Shown here piece after piece: positions 18,877-27,600 of a DNA stretch of 64,000 nucleotides (positions are counted from its first letter, which is position 1; each line of letters starts with the position of its first letter). The notes under the pieces are model-generated. The model was not told the DNA's origin. It worked only from the letters and a program-made list of their open reading frames with translations, and ran no database searches. Source of the DNA: an uncultured Gammaproteobacteria bacterium (GTDB lineage: Bacteria > Pseudomonadota > Gammaproteobacteria > HyVt-429); NCBI GenBank assembly GCA_947259975.1, contig CAMYOD010000074.1, positions 62,001-126,000 on the forward strand, read 5' to 3'. The translations under genes and the position numbers were made by a program.

Positions 18877-18962
18877 ATGGCGCGTTTACCTCGACTCTGC
18901 CTGCCGGGCATCCCACAGCACATTATTCAACGCGGTAACAACCGCCAGGTGTGCTTCACAAA
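18877..18962 (+). pseudogene. REP-associated tyrosine transposase, truncated after 28 codons
   Basis: After a good ribosome site (GGGAGGAAAAATG) the frame reads MARLPRLCLPGIPQHIIQRG and then NNRQVCFT, the standard start of RAYT (Y1/TnpA_REP) transposases; compare RFAVPGVPQHVVQRG in the intact copy at 33670. Homology ends exactly where a copy of the MITE end begins (18965), and the rest of the transposase is missing. The frame runs on without meaning to a stop at 19024. The catalytic HUH and Tyr are therefore lost. Confidence 0.82.
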
Positions 18963-18964
18963 AA

Positions 18965-18990
18965 GGGGTCGGAGTGATTTATTTTTGAGC
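18965..18990 (+). repeat. Solitary copy of the 30-bp MITE end
   Basis: Begins GGGGTCGGAGTGATTTATTT, identical over the first 22 bases to the left end of the element at 4860-4996. It abuts the truncated transposase and ends close to tRNA-Pro. No inverted partner is seen before the tRNA. Confidence 0.7.
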
Positions 18991-19057
18991 AGCTCCGCAG
19001 CAATTGCGGCTCGCTCTGTCGACTAAAGAAAGCTTACGTGTAACGCCCAGAAAGAAA

Positions 19058-19134
19058 TGGTCGGGGTGAGAGGATTCGAACCTCCGGCCCCTGCCTCCCG
19101 AAGGCAGTGCTCTACCAGGCTGAGCTACACCCCG
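19058..19134 (-). tRNA. tRNA-Pro (CGG)
   Basis: A 77-nt cloverleaf on the minus strand: acceptor CGGGGTG pairs with CACCCCG, D-arm AGCTCAGCCTGGTAGAGC, anticodon stem CTGCC/GGCAG around loop TTCGGGA (anticodon CGG), T-arm GGAGGTTCGAATCCTC, and an encoded CCA end. It reads codon CCG. Confidence 0.95.
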
Positions 19135-19156
19135 ATGGTAGTGGTTGTGTGCCGCG

Positions 19157-20176
19157 CTAGTGGTCGCGGCGGACGGAAAAATCGGCCAGTTCGAGCAATG
19201 CGTCTTTGTAGTGCGAGTCGGGAATTCGCGCGAGTGCCGCCTTGGCCTTGGCGGCGTGCTGTGCCGCGAGGGCCGAAGTGTACGCAAGCGCCCCGGTCGA
19301 TTCAATGGCCGCCAGCACACTGTCGATGTGCTCCTTACCGTCGGCCTCGATGGCCCGGCGCAGCAGGCTGACCTGTTCCGGGGTGCCGTCCTGCAGGGCC
19401 TTGATCAGGGGCAGGGTGACCTTACCCTCGGCCAGATCGTCACCCACGTTCTTGCCGAGGGTGGCGGCATCCGCGGTGTAGTCGAGCACGTCGTCGACCA
19501 GCTGGAAGGCGATGCCGAGTTCGAGTCCGTAGGTGGCGAGCGCGGTCTCGATCTCCGCCGGCTGGCCGCTGATGACCGCGCCCAACTGCGCCGCGGATTC
19601 GAACAGCTTGGCGGTCTTGTAGCCGATCACCGCCAGGTAGCGTTCCTCGCTGGTGTCGGCGTCGTGTACGTTCATCAGCTGCATGACCTCGCCCTCGGCG
19701 ATGGTGTTGGTGGTGCGGGCGAGGATGGCCATCACCCGCATGCTGTCCACGTCCACCATCATCTCGAAGGCGCGGGAATACAGGTAATCGCCGACCAGGA
19801 CGCTGGCGGCATTGCCCCAGACCTCGTTGGCGGTGACCCGGCCGCGGCGCATGTCGGAGCCGTCCACCACGTCGTCGTGCAGCAGGGTGGCGGTGTGGAT
19901 GAATTCGATCGTGGCGGCCAGGGTGGTGTGGGCCGCGCCGCTATAGCCACAGGCCCGGGCGCTGAGCAGCACTGTCATGGGCCGCAGCCGCTTGCCGCCG
20001 GTACTTATAATATAGTGGCCGAGCTGGTTGACCAGGGCCACGTCAGAGGCCAGCCGTGCGACGATACAACGATCCACCGCCGCCATATCCTCCGTCACCA
20101 GGGCGCGAATGCGGTCGACGGTGCTGTCGGCGGCGGGCGCGGCAACGGTGGCGGCGGGGGTTACGGGAGAACTCAT
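19157..20176 (-). CDS. ispB: Octaprenyl diphosphate synthase
   Basis: A 339-residue trans-polyprenyl synthase that builds the ubiquinone side chain from isopentenyl diphosphate. Both Asp-rich motifs are present: LLHDDVVDGSDMRRG near residue 93 and QLVDDVLDY near 223. An Ala-rich tail of about 18 residues precedes the usual start region. It is divergent from rplU with the standard gammaproteobacterial arrangement ispB / rplU-rpmA-obgE. Chain length (eight units) is inferred from synteny. Confidence 0.93.
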   Translation of the reverse strand: MSSPVTPAATVAAPAADSTVDRIRALVTEDMAAVDRCIVARLASDVALVNQLGHYIISTGGKRLRPMTVLLSARACGYSGAAHTTLAATIEFIHTATLLHDDVVDGSDMRRGRVTANEVWGNAASVLVGDYLYSRAFEMMVDVDSMRVMAILARTTNTIAEGEVMQLMNVHDADTSEERYLAVIGYKTAKLFESAAQLGAVISGQPAEIETALATYGLELGIAFQLVDDVLDYTADAATLGKNVGDDLAEGKVTLPLIKALQDGTPEQVSLLRRAIEADGKEHIDSVLAAIESTGALAYTSALAAQHAAKAKAALARIPDSHYKDALLELADFSVRRDH

Positions 20177-20313
20177 GGCGTCAGTGGTTATTGTCGAGGC
20201 TTCTTGGCGTTATTCCGCCCGAGGCCGCTATGGTATACGGAACCGCGCCGGCGGGCATCCCCCCAATGGGCATAAATCGCCTGAAATCACGTGCCTACGC
20301 GGATTTTCGCGGT

Positions 20314-20342
20314 TTGACGGGGTGCCGCCGGAAGGCTAGAAT
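20314..20342 (+). promoter_or_regulatory. Sigma-70 promoter for rplU-rpmA
   Basis: TTGACG at 20314-20319 and TAGAAT at 20337-20342 are separated by exactly 17 bp, 75 bp before rplU. Only one base in each hexamer departs from consensus. Confidence 0.75.
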
Positions 20343-20416
20343 TGCCCGCCTTGCGGTCCCTGTGGTGATTCCAGGAACCTTCGGCCGCCGGCTTTTTTCT
20401 TCGGAGAATCAGAGAC

Positions 20417-20848
20417 ATGTATGCGGTAATTCAAAGCGGCGGCAAGCAGTACAAGGTCGCGATTGGCGATGTGGTTCAGGTCGAATCGCTGCCGGCGCAA
20501 GCGGGCGATACGGTGCAGCTGGATAAGGTGCTGCTGGTGTCCGACGGTAAAGACGTGACGGTCGGCACCCCCTATGTGGACGGCACCGCCGTGACCGCCA
20601 CCGTGCGCGGCCATGGCCGCGGCGAGAAGATCGTTGTGTTCAAGATGCGCCGCCGTAAAGATTCTCAAACGCGTACCGGGCATCGCCAGAACTACACCGA
20701 ACTCGAGGTGACCGGCATCGGCGACGCAAAGGCGAAGGCCGCGCCGAACAAGAAGGCCGCTGCCACCGACGAAACCAAGGCCGCACCGAAGAAAAAAGCG
20801 ACCAAGAAAGCTGCGCCGAAGAAGGCCGCAGCCAAGAAAGAATCCTAG
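20417..20848 (+). CDS. rplU: 50S ribosomal protein L21 with extended tail
   Basis: Residues 1-100 are a standard L21 (MYAVIQSGGKQYKVAIGDVV, with the MRRRKDSQTRTGHRQ rRNA-binding segment). It continues into about 40 extra residues rich in Lys and Ala, with repeated KKAA and APKK units, making 143 residues against about 103 in E. coli. Such basic tails occur in several lineages and probably contact rRNA. It leads the rplU-rpmA pair, 12 bp apart. Confidence 0.96.
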   Translation: MYAVIQSGGKQYKVAIGDVVQVESLPAQAGDTVQLDKVLLVSDGKDVTVGTPYVDGTAVTATVRGHGRGEKIVVFKMRRRKDSQTRTGHRQNYTELEVTGIGDAKAKAAPNKKAAATDETKAAPKKKATKKAAPKKAAAKKES

Positions 20849-20860
20849 AGGTAGTTAGTC

Positions 20861-21118
20861 ATGGCACATAAAAAGGCAGGCGGCAGTTCACGTAACGGCC
20901 GCGATTCCGTTTCCAAGCGGCTGGGTATCAAGCGTTACGGTGGCGAGAATGTGCGCGCCGGCAATATCCTGGTGCGCCAGCGCGGTTCGACCTTTCATCC
21001 GGGCCCGAACGTTGGCATGGGGAAAGACTACACCCTGTTCGCCAAGTCCGATGGACGTGTCATCTACCAAGTCAAAGGCCCGCGTAACCGCAAGACCGTC
21101 AGCGTGATTGCCGAGTAA
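20861..21118 (+). CDS. rpmA: 50S ribosomal protein L27
   Basis: An 85-residue L27 of normal length, beginning [20 protein letters not shown] with the flexible N-terminal arm that reaches the peptidyl-transferase centre. GTTFHPG-type sequence is present as [14 protein letters not shown]. It follows rplU by 12 bp with GAGGTAGTTAGTC as the ribosome site. A strong terminator follows. Confidence 0.97.
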   Translation: MAHKKAGGSSRNGRDSVSKRLGIKRYGGENVRAGNILVRQRGSTFHPGPNVGMGKDYTLFAKSDGRVIYQVKGPRNRKTVSVIAE

Positions 21119-21149
21119 GCGCGCGTCCGGGTTGCAAGACCGAACACGA

Positions 21150-21183
21150 ACCCCGCCTTGGCAACAGGGCGGGGTTTTTTTTT
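21150..21183 (+). terminator. Rho-independent terminator after rpmA
   Basis: CCCCGCC-TTGGCAACA-GGGCGGGG hairpin followed by nine T residues, ending the rplU-rpmA unit before the heptad array and obgE. Confidence 0.92.
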
Positions 21184-21185
21184 GG

Positions 21186-21305
21186 AAGTTACAAGGTGCA
21201 AGATACAAGATACAAGTGAAGGCGCAGGCGTCTTCGGCATGCCGGCAACGGAATGGGGTCTATGCTTCGCTCGATACTTGTATCTTGAATCTTGTAACTT
21301 GAAAC
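21186..21305. repeat. Inverted heptad array between rpmA and obgE
   Basis: Left arm (21186-21217) is built of seven-base steps of the type TACAAGA/TACAAGG. The right arm (21276-21305) is its inverse, made of CTTGTAT, CTTGAAT and CTTGTAA steps. Together they could form a long stem around a non-repetitive loop of about 58 bp. Similar arrays lie at 22344-22435, 36554-36675 and 43960-44030. Confidence 0.75.
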
Positions 21306-21314
21306 TGGGTTGAA

Positions 21315-22343
21315 ATGAAATTCGTCGACGAAGCAACGATTCACGTGAGCGGTGGCAAGGGCGGCAACGGCTGCCTGAGCTTTCGGCGCGAGAAATATAT
21401 TCCCCGCGGCGGTCCCAACGGCGGTGACGGCGGCCGTGGCGGTGACGTGATTCTGGTCGGCACGACCGGGCTCAATACCCTGGCGGACTTTCGTTATACA
21501 CGCCGCTTCCATGCGGAAAACGGTCGCCACGGCGAGGGCAAGGAGAAGACCGGGCGCAGTGGCGAGGATCTCTTGATCCAGGTGCCCCTGGGGACGGTGG
21601 TGGCGGACCGGGGCACCGGCGAGGTCATAGGTGACGTGACCCATGAAGGCGAACATCTGCCGGTGGCCCATGGCGGCGGCGGCGGTTTCGGCAACACCCA
21701 TTTCAAGTCCAGCACCAACCGTGCGCCGCGGCGCACGACCCCGGGGCAGGCCGGAGACGAACGGGATCTGCAGCTGGAGTTGCGGGTGCTGGCGGATGTG
21801 GGGTTACTGGGGCTGCCCAATGCGGGCAAGTCCACGTTCTTGCGGGCGGTGTCCCAGGCCCGGCCCAAGGTGGCGGACTATCCCTTCACCACCCTGTACC
21901 CGGAGCTGGGCGTGGTGAGCGTCGAGGCGGGGCGCAGTTTCGTGGTGGCGGACATCCCCGGCCTGATCGAAGGTGCCGCCCAGGGCGCGGGGCTGGGCAT
22001 ACGCTTCCTCAAGCACCTGAGCCGCACCCGCTTGCTGCTGCACCTGGTGGACATGGCTTCGTTTCAGGACGACGCGGAGCGCAGCGCCGATGCGAGGGCG
22101 ATTATGGGTGAGCTGCGCGAGTACAGCGCGGAGTTGGCGGACAGTGAACGCTGGTTGGTGTTGAATAAAATGGATGCGGTACCAGCGGCCGAGCAGGCGG
22201 CGCGCGGCAAGCAATTGCTCGACGACCTGGATTGGACCGGCCCGGTGTATCGAGTCTCTGCCTTGAGCGGGGAGGGGTGTCAGGCGCTGGTTTATGACAT
22301 TATGCAATGGCTTGAAACGAAGCGAACAGCGAGTGACGAATGA
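21315..22343 (+). CDS. obgE: Obg GTPase
   Basis: A 342-residue essential GTPase that binds the 50S subunit during ribosome assembly. The glycine-rich Obg fold fills residues 1-158 ([14 protein letters not shown]). G motifs follow: GLPNAGKST, the switch region [18 protein letters not shown] and LNKMD. It lacks the long acidic C-terminal extension of E. coli ObgE. It lies between two inverted heptad arrays. The start ATG has only weak ribosome-site pairing (TTGAA), but the N-terminus matches the family. Confidence 0.96.
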   Translation: MKFVDEATIHVSGGKGGNGCLSFRREKYIPRGGPNGGDGGRGGDVILVGTTGLNTLADFRYTRRFHAENGRHGEGKEKTGRSGEDLLIQVPLGTVVADRGTGEVIGDVTHEGEHLPVAHGGGGGFGNTHFKSSTNRAPRRTTPGQAGDERDLQLELRVLADVGLLGLPNAGKSTFLRAVSQARPKVADYPFTTLYPELGVVSVEAGRSFVVADIPGLIEGAAQGAGLGIRFLKHLSRTRLLLHLVDMASFQDDAERSADARAIMGELREYSAELADSERWLVLNKMDAVPAAEQAARGKQLLDDLDWTGPVYRVSALSGEGCQALVYDIMQWLETKRTASDE

Positions 22344-22435
22344 AGAGTTACAAGATACAAGTTACAAGATACAAGTAAAGGCACTTGTTCTTGTGTTTTT
22401 CGCTTGCAACTTGGACCTTGTATCTTGTATCTCTT
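22344..22435. repeat. Inverted heptad array between obgE and proB
   Basis: The left arm (22344-22376) repeats TTACAAG/ATACAAG steps and the right arm (22383-22435) has CTTGTAT and CTTGCAA steps in inverse orientation. It starts at the obgE stop and ends about 6 bp before proB, covering the whole intergenic space. Confidence 0.75.
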
Positions 22436-22441
22436 AAAAAA

Positions 22442-23563
22442 ATGAACGACGACCAAAAAACCAAAACCGCGACCCGCTGGGTAATCAAGATCGGCAGTGC
22501 CCTGCTCACCGACGTGCACCAGGGCCTGAATACCGAAGCGATTCGCGACTGGGTCGGGCAGATGGCGCAGTTGCGCCGCGACGGTATCGAAATTGTCGTG
22601 GTCTCCTCCGGTGCGGTGGCCGAGGGCATGATGCGGCTCGGCTGGCGCCGCCGCCCGCATGCCCTGTATCAATTGCAGGCCGCCGCCGCCGTCGGCCAGA
22701 TGGGTCTGGTGCAGGCCTACGAATCCGCCTTTCAGGGCCACGATCTGCACACCGCCCAGGTGCTGTTGACCCACGAGGACCTGGCCGACCGGCAGCGCTA
22801 CCTGAACGCCCGCAGCACCCTGCGCACATTGCTGAGCCTGGGAGTGGTGCCGGTGGTGAACGAGAACGACACCGTGGTTACCGATGAGATCCGTTTCGGC
22901 GATAACGATACCCTGGCGGCATTGGCGGCGAATCTGGTGGAGGCGGACCGCTTGATAATCCTCACGGATCAGGCCGGGCTGTACGACAAGGACCCGCGAC
23001 AACATGCGGATGCGGAACTCGTCAGCGAAGGCGCGGCGGGGGATTCGTCGCTGAACGTCCTCGCCGGCGACGGCGGTGTCCTGGGGCGCGGCGGTATGAT
23101 CACGAAACTGCAGGCGGCGGAGAAGGCGGCCCGTTCCGGCACCGCGACGGTAATCGCCAGCGGGCGCGAAACGAATGTGTTGACACGCCTGGCGGCCGGC
23201 GAGGCCCTCGGCACCCTGCTGCAGCCGGCCACGGGTTCGATCAAGGCGCGTCAGCAATGGCTCGCGAATCAGATGCAGGTGCGCGGCAAGCTGATCCTGG
23301 ATGCCGGTGCCGTGAAGGTGTTGCGCGAGTCGGGACGCAGCCTGTTACCAGTGGGTGTCACCGCGGTGGAGGGTCGGTTCTCCCGCGGCGAGATGGTGGT
23401 GTGCGTGGGCCCGGATGCCCAGGAGGTCGCGCGCGGGCTGGTGAACTACGACGCCCAGGAGGCGACGCGTATCGCCGGGCATGCCAGCGACGAGATCGAG
23501 TCCATCATCGGCTACGTGGACGAGCCGGAACTCATCCATCGGGACAACATGGTAATCCTTTGA
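22442..23563 (+). CDS. proB: Glutamate 5-kinase
   Basis: A 373-residue enzyme for the first step of proline synthesis (glutamate to glutamyl 5-phosphate). The amino-acid kinase domain opens [12 protein letters not shown] and contains [23 protein letters not shown] and [13 protein letters not shown] domain forms the last 100 residues. An upstream in-frame ATG at 22385 lies within the heptad array; ATG at 22442 fits the family. obgE-proB order is common in Gammaproteobacteria. The heptad array replaces a normal leader, so translation signals are poor. Confidence 0.96.
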   Translation: MNDDQKTKTATRWVIKIGSALLTDVHQGLNTEAIRDWVGQMAQLRRDGIEIVVVSSGAVAEGMMRLGWRRRPHALYQLQAAAAVGQMGLVQAYESAFQGHDLHTAQVLLTHEDLADRQRYLNARSTLRTLLSLGVVPVVNENDTVVTDEIRFGDNDTLAALAANLVEADRLIILTDQAGLYDKDPRQHADAELVSEGAAGDSSLNVLAGDGGVLGRGGMITKLQAAEKAARSGTATVIASGRETNVLTRLAAGEALGTLLQPATGSIKARQQWLANQMQVRGKLILDAGAVKVLRESGRSLLPVGVTAVEGRFSRGEMVVCVGPDAQEVARGLVNYDAQEATRIAGHASDEIESIIGYVDEPELIHRDNMVIL

Positions 23564-23697
23564 GTTCGATGCCCCAGTTGCTGCTGCATTAGCCGCAAAG
23601 GAACCGACTGAAGACAAGTAGATCATGACGCGCCATGTTCGCCTGATGGGATACATTAAGGAGTGCTGTCGCAGAAGCGGGCACAAACAAACACGCA

Positions 23698-23784
23698 GTC
23701 ATTCCCGCGCACGCGGGAATCCAGAAAGCTTTTGCGGTTGCTCGCCTGGATTCCGGCTCTGCGCTTCACTGCGGCCGGAATGAC
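23698..23784. repeat. GTCATTCC...GGAATGAC palindromic repeat
   Basis: Opens GTCATTCCCGCGCACGCGGG, which is itself a hairpin, followed by AATCCAG; the far half has CTGGATTCCGG and ends CCGGAATGAC. A second member is at 33295-33389. Repeats of this type are scattered in many proteobacterial genomes. Confidence 0.8.
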
Positions 23785-23813
23785 GATTCTAGTGGCTATA
23801 CTTCTCTAGCTTT

Positions 23814-23842
23814 TTCTTTGCGTCTCTGCGCCTTTGCGGCGA
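23814..23842. repeat. CTTTGCGCCTTTGCGGCG-type repeat
   Basis: Reads TTTCTTTGCGTCTCTGCGCC and then TTTGCGGCG. Related copies are at 33501-33521 and 40931-40958; all three are in gene-free repeat-rich spaces. Confidence 0.6.
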
Positions 23843-23865
23843 ACAGTCTGACCGAGCACCTAGGC

Positions 23866-23898
23866 ACAAAAAAAACCGGTCATCGACCGGCTTTTTTA
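23866..23898 (-). terminator. Terminator of rpsT (bidirectional form)
   Basis: GCCGGTC-GAT-GACCGGT hairpin read on the minus strand, followed by eight T residues; the plus-strand side also has a T-run, so it could stop transcription both ways between proB and rpsT. Confidence 0.88.
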
Positions 23899-23917
23899 TA
23901 TTCGTTGTCGACCGTGT

Positions 23918-24181
23918 TCAGCCGATGCCGCGCAGGCGGTTGTTGAGGCGGCTCTTCAGGCGCGCGGCCCGGTTCTTGTGCTGCAGGCCCTTGCCCGCCA
24001 ACTTGTCGATCATCGCGACCGCGCTGCGGTAGGCGGATGTCGCCGCGTCTTTATCGCCGGCACCCGCGCTTTTCACGAAGGCCTTGATCATGGTGCGCAT
24101 ACGGCTGCGAATGCTGTGATTGTGCACTCGCCGCTTGTCGTTCTGTCGGGCGCGTTTTCTCGCCTGGGCGCTGTTCGCCAC
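23918..24181 (-). CDS. rpsT: 30S ribosomal protein S20
   Basis: An 87-residue S20 of normal length. The real start is GTG at 24181 (protein MANSAQARKRARQNDKRRVH), placed 8 bases after TGAGGT; a longer upstream frame is not conserved. The basic helical protein binds 16S rRNA during early assembly. It is divergent from murJ, as in many relatives, and is followed by a strong terminator. Confidence 0.96.
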   Translation of the reverse strand: MANSAQARKRARQNDKRRVHNHSIRSRMRTMIKAFVKSAGAGDKDAATSAYRSAVAMIDKLAGKGLQHKNRAARLKSRLNNRLRGIG

Positions 24182-24422
24182 GCTGACTACCTCATTGCAA
24201 AGCTCGATTTGGGAGGCGCAACTATCCGGATTTCGGCCACTATTGTCAATGGGGCCCGGAGCCTTATGGGGCGCGGCTTTCACGGGGGTGGCGGCAGTTA
24301 ACAGGGGGCATTTTCGCGGTTTCGGTGGCCGCGGGGCGCCGTGACTGTGGGTGCCGGGCAGTAAGCCGGCGGCGATGCTATAGTCGCGCCAGGATAACAA
24401 CAAGGCGTGTAGCCCGCCGCTC

Positions 24423-25994
24423 GTGTCGAAAAAATTGCTCAAATCCACCGCCGTCACCGGCGGCATGACCCTGATCTCACGGGTCACCGGGCTGGTGCGC
24501 GACGTGGTCTTCGCCAGCCTCATCGGCGCCAGCGCCGGGGTGGCGGCGGACGCCTTCTACGTGGCGTTTCGCATCCCCAACTTCTTCCGTCGCATCTTTG
24601 GCGAGGGCGCGTTCGCGCAGGCCTTCGTGCCGGTGCTCACGGATTACAAGACTCACGAGGCCGCGGCGCAAAGCCGCGCCTTTGTCGATCGCATGACCGG
24701 GATCTTCGGGGTGATCCTGTTTGTGATTACGCTGATCGGCGTGCTGGCGGCGCCCATCCTGGTGATGATTCTGGCGCCCGGTTTTCTGGCTGAGCCGGAC
24801 AAGTACGACCTCACCGTGCAGATGTTGCGCATCACCTTTCCCTACTTGATGTTCATTTCCCTGGTGGCGATGGCCGGTGCGGTGCTGAACACCTATGGAA
24901 AATTCGGCGCGCCGGCGTTCACACCGGTGCTGCTTAACCTGTGTCTGATTGGCGCCGCGCTACTGTTGGCGCCGCGCATGCAGGACCCCGCACTCGCCCT
25001 GGCCTGGGGCGTGTTTGTCGCCGGGGTCGTGCAGTTGCTGTTTCAATTGCCGTTTCTCGCCAGGATTCGCATGTTGCCGCGACCCAAGGTCAAACGGAAT
25101 CATGCGGGGGTGCGGCGAGTGTTCCGTCTCATGTTGCCGGCGATCCTCGGCAGCTCCGCGGCGCAGATCAATATGCTGGTGAACACCGTGCTGGCGTCGT
25201 TTCTGGTGACCGGCAGCGTGTCCTGGTTGTACTACTCGGATCGCCTCATGGAGTTTCCCCTCGGCGTGTTCGGCATCGCCCTGGCGACGGTGATTCTGCC
25301 GAGCCTTTCCGCCAAGCATGCCCGCGCCTCGCACGATGAATTCGCCGGGCTGCTGGATTGGGCGCTGCGCTGGGTTTGTATCGTCGGTATCCCGGCCACG
25401 GTGGCGCTCATTGTGCTGGCCGGCCCCATGCTCGCGACCCTGTTTCAGTACGGCGCCTTCGGTGACCACGACGTGCACATGGCGATACGCAGCCTGATTG
25501 CATTTGCCATCGGCCTGCCCGGGTTTATTCTGGTCAAGGTACTGGCGCCAGGGTTTTTCGCGCGTCAGGACACCGCGACCCCGGCCAAAATCGCGGCATT
25601 TTCCATGGCTGCCAACATCGTTTTGAGCCTGCTGCTGGTAATGCCGCTCAAACACGCGGGTCTGGCGCTGGCGATCTCGCTGGCCGCCTTCATCAACGCC
25701 GGCTGGTTGTTCATCCTGCTGCGCCGCGAGGGTGTCTATGCGCCCCGTCCCGGCTGGCCTCGATTTTTTGCCCAGGTCATAGCGGCCAGCGGCTTGATGG
25801 GCGCTGTTTTATGGTGGCTGACCGGGGATATAGATACCTGGCTCGCGGCAGGGGCATGGTCCCGGGTATCCCGGCTCACGGTTCTCGTCGTGACAGGTCT
25901 TGTGATATATCTTATAGGTCTCTTGATCAGCGGCGTGCGGCCGCATCAGTTGTTGCGCAGTGACGTGACGGTAAAGCCTGCAAGCGATGTATAA
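24423..25994 (+). CDS. murJ: Lipid II flippase MurJ
   Basis: A 523-residue polytopic protein with about 14 membrane helices that moves lipid II across the inner membrane for peptidoglycan synthesis. The family N-terminus is clear: GGMTLISRVTGLVRDVVFAS, then AFYVAFRIPNFFRRIFGEGA, with the conserved Arg residues of the central cavity. It starts with GTG at 24423. Its stop overlaps the start of the DUF2203 gene by 8 bp, suggesting coupled translation. Confidence 0.96.
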   Translation: MSKKLLKSTAVTGGMTLISRVTGLVRDVVFASLIGASAGVAADAFYVAFRIPNFFRRIFGEGAFAQAFVPVLTDYKTHEAAAQSRAFVDRMTGIFGVILFVITLIGVLAAPILVMILAPGFLAEPDKYDLTVQMLRITFPYLMFISLVAMAGAVLNTYGKFGAPAFTPVLLNLCLIGAALLLAPRMQDPALALAWGVFVAGVVQLLFQLPFLARIRMLPRPKVKRNHAGVRRVFRLMLPAILGSSAAQINMLVNTVLASFLVTGSVSWLYYSDRLMEFPLGVFGIALATVILPSLSAKHARASHDEFAGLLDWALRWVCIVGIPATVALIVLAGPMLATLFQYGAFGDHDVHMAIRSLIAFAIGLPGFILVKVLAPGFFARQDTATPAKIAAFSMAANIVLSLLLVMPLKHAGLALAISLAAFINAGWLFILLRREGVYAPRPGWPRFFAQVIAASGLMGAVLWWLTGDIDTWLAAGAWSRVSRLTVLVVTGLVIYLIGLLISGVRPHQLLRSDVTVKPASDV

Positions 25995-26391
25995 CATCAC
26001 ACAGATTCTCGCGAACAAGGAGTCCCGCGTGTTTACGCTCGCGGAGGCCCGCGAACTGTTCCCGTTGGTACGGCGTATTACCGAGGAGGCGTTTCGCGAG
26101 CTGGAGCCCGTGCGCCATAAGCTGGAAGGCATGGCGCCGAGCAATCCCAAACTGGTACAGGTGGAGAAGCAATACGAGACGATCGTGAAGCGTTGGGTCA
26201 GCAAGATGGAACGCCTCGGGCTGGTGGTTAAGGGCCTGTGGTTGGTGGATTTCGATACCGGTGACGGTTACATCTGCTGGAAATATCCGGAACTGCAGCT
26301 TGGTCACTACCATGACTATCACACCGGCTTTGCCGGCCGCCGTCCCCTCGATGAAGTCATCGAAGAGATCGATCCGGATTGGGCATATTAA
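25987..26391 (+). CDS. DUF2203-family protein
   Basis: A 134-residue soluble protein resembling DUF2203: FTLAEARELFPLVRRITEEA at residues 16-35, then a helical middle and the typical late VDFDTGDGYICWKYPELQLG plus a HYHDYHTGFAGRRPL segment. The function of the family is unknown. It overlaps murJ by 8 bp and is the last gene of that unit; a purine-rich/pyrimidine-rich inverted region follows. Confidence 0.8.
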   Translation: MYNITQILANKESRVFTLAEARELFPLVRRITEEAFRELEPVRHKLEGMAPSNPKLVQVEKQYETIVKRWVSKMERLGLVVKGLWLVDFDTGDGYICWKYPELQLGHYHDYHTGFAGRRPLDEVIEEIDPDWAY

Positions 26392-26393
26392 AA

Positions 26394-26515
26394 GCAGGGA
26401 AAAGAAAAAAGAGGAAAGAGAAAGGTGTGAAAGAAGCATCGGCTGCCGATGTTTCCCAGCATACGAGGTATGTTAGTTCATTTTTTACTTTTCTCTTTGT
26501 TTCGAAGAAATAAGT
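26394..26515. repeat. Degenerate inverted array after the DUF2203 gene
   Basis: A purine-rich arm (GGGAAAAGAAAAAAGAGGAA and onward) is mirrored by a pyrimidine-rich arm ending CTTTTCTCTTTGTTTC. The middle holds a small hairpin, ATACGAGGTAT. It looks like a worn or different-word version of the heptad arrays and lies between convergent genes. Confidence 0.45.
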
Positions 26516-26703
26516 CTGGTGAGCTTGTCTTGTGTGGCGCGAATTAAATCGCGGTACGTGTGGGCCAGCCGCTTCTCGTAGGCGCTGTCATCCGCGTCTT
26601 CGGTGTGCAACAGACGTTGTTCCAGGCAGGTAATCTGCTCTTCAAGTTCCTGTTCGCTGAGGTGCTCAACCGTCGCGCTTGCATTACTGTAACCGGTCGT
26701 CAT
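26485..26703 (-). CDS. Small helical hypothetical protein
   Basis: A 72-residue, highly charged, mostly helical protein (EHLSEQELEEQITCLEQRLL and onward) with coiled-coil character and no signal or membrane segment. The start at 26703 is chosen because GGAGT lies 8 bases upstream; a longer frame to 26781 lacks support. No family is recognised. It is alone between the murJ unit and the GT2 gene, and overlaps part of the pyrimidine-rich array at its 3' end. Confidence 0.6.
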   Translation of the reverse strand: MTTGYSNASATVEHLSEQELEEQITCLEQRLLHTEDADDSAYEKRLAHTYRDLIRATQDKLTRLISSKQREK

Positions 26704-26805
26704 CTGTATTACTCCGGATCTCTCATCGTCTTTTAAGGTCGTGGCAGAGCGTAGCGGCTGTCTATGACGATCGTGTGACACTGGTGCGGGGTAGTGGCGC
26801 GAATT

Positions 26806-27534
26806 TCAGTCCGCCTCGAGTTCCAGTTCGTCACGTTCGCGTTTCGACCAGTAACCCCAGTCGTGTCGTCGCCATCGCGCCGGCAGAGCACCGGTGTACA
26901 GCAGCGCACAACGCGCGATGGAATGCGCGGTCTTGGAGAAGAGACCGCCACGCAGCCGCCGGTGATCGGCGGCATACACGACGAGACCGCGCACGAAACG
27001 TGTGCGGAAGCCCGCGCGCTTAACCCGCCAGGCAAGTTCGGAATCTTCGTTACAGGTCAGCTCGAGATCAAATCCAGACACGGCGTTCAGGGCGTGCCGG
27101 GAAATGATCATATTCGAGCCGGTGGCGGCCGGGATGCCGCTCCAGGCAGACAGCTGTTGTCCACGAGCGACCCATTGGTAGTAGCACATGAATTCGTCCC
27201 ACGAAAGCTTGGGCCCGTAGACCAGATCGTAGTCGGCGTAGCGCGGCAGTCGCGCGAAATAGCCGGACGGAAGAATAACGTCCGCGTCAGTAAACATGAT
27301 CCACGGCGTGTCCGCCCGATCCGCACCCAGTTGCCGCGCTTCCGTCACCGTACTAACTTCGCGCAGCACTTCGGTGTTCCGCGGACGCAGTTTGGTGACA
27401 AGCTCGGGCGTGTCATCTGTGCTGGCGTCCACCACGATCAGATGGATGGCGGGTGGCAGGGTCCGAAGGAAGCGTTGAATGTTTTTTGATTCGTTGCGCG
27501 TGGGCAAAACGATTGTGATGTGGCTGAAATTCAT
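26806..27534 (-). CDS. Family 2 glycosyltransferase (candidate Pho-regulated)
   Basis: A 242-residue GT-A glycosyltransferase beginning ITIVLPTRNESKNIQRFLRT, with VVDASTDDT and the metal-binding FTDADVILP. Later motifs include TGSNMIISRHALNAVSGFD and the acidic NEDSELAWRVKRAG. It has no clear membrane anchor. A frame extends to 27762, but MNFSHITIV at 27534 fits the fold. Its promoter region contains a PhoB-like direct repeat (27580-27600). The lipid-remodelling context suggests transfer to a lipid acceptor, but the substrate is unknown. Confidence 0.85.
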   Translation of the reverse strand: MNFSHITIVLPTRNESKNIQRFLRTLPPAIHLIVVDASTDDTPELVTKLRPRNTEVLREVSTVTEARQLGADRADTPWIMFTDADVILPSGYFARLPRYADYDLVYGPKLSWDEFMCYYQWVARGQQLSAWSGIPAATGSNMIISRHALNAVSGFDLELTCNEDSELAWRVKRAGFRTRFVRGLVVYAADHRRLRGGLFSKTAHSIARCALLYTGALPARWRRHDWGYWSKRERDELELEAD

Positions 27535-27579
27535 GAAGGCGCGGGTCGGAAGAATGGCGCGCGTATCTTGGGTGGCGGA

Positions 27580-27600
27580 GATGACAGGTCTGTGACGCTG
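27580..27600 (-). promoter_or_regulatory. PhoB-like box upstream of GT2 gene
   Basis: The minus strand has GTCAC then GTCAT exactly 11 bases apart (AGCGTCACAGACCTGTCATC), the half-site spacing of Pho boxes, about 50-65 bp before the GT2 start. A further GTCGA lies 12 bases before. Confidence 0.55.

Larger units (their letters stand above)
23564..23917. other. Gene-free region after proB, full of dispersed repeats
   Basis: Convergent intergenic space between proB and rpsT. It holds the GTCATTCC palindrome (23698-23784), the CTTTGCG-type motif (23814-23842) and the rpsT terminator (23866-23898). No ORF here is credible. Confidence 0.8.

Noticed and set aside
22292-23257. 321-codon antisense ORF over proB
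   Set aside because: Shadow of proB running into the heptad array; no recognisable domain.
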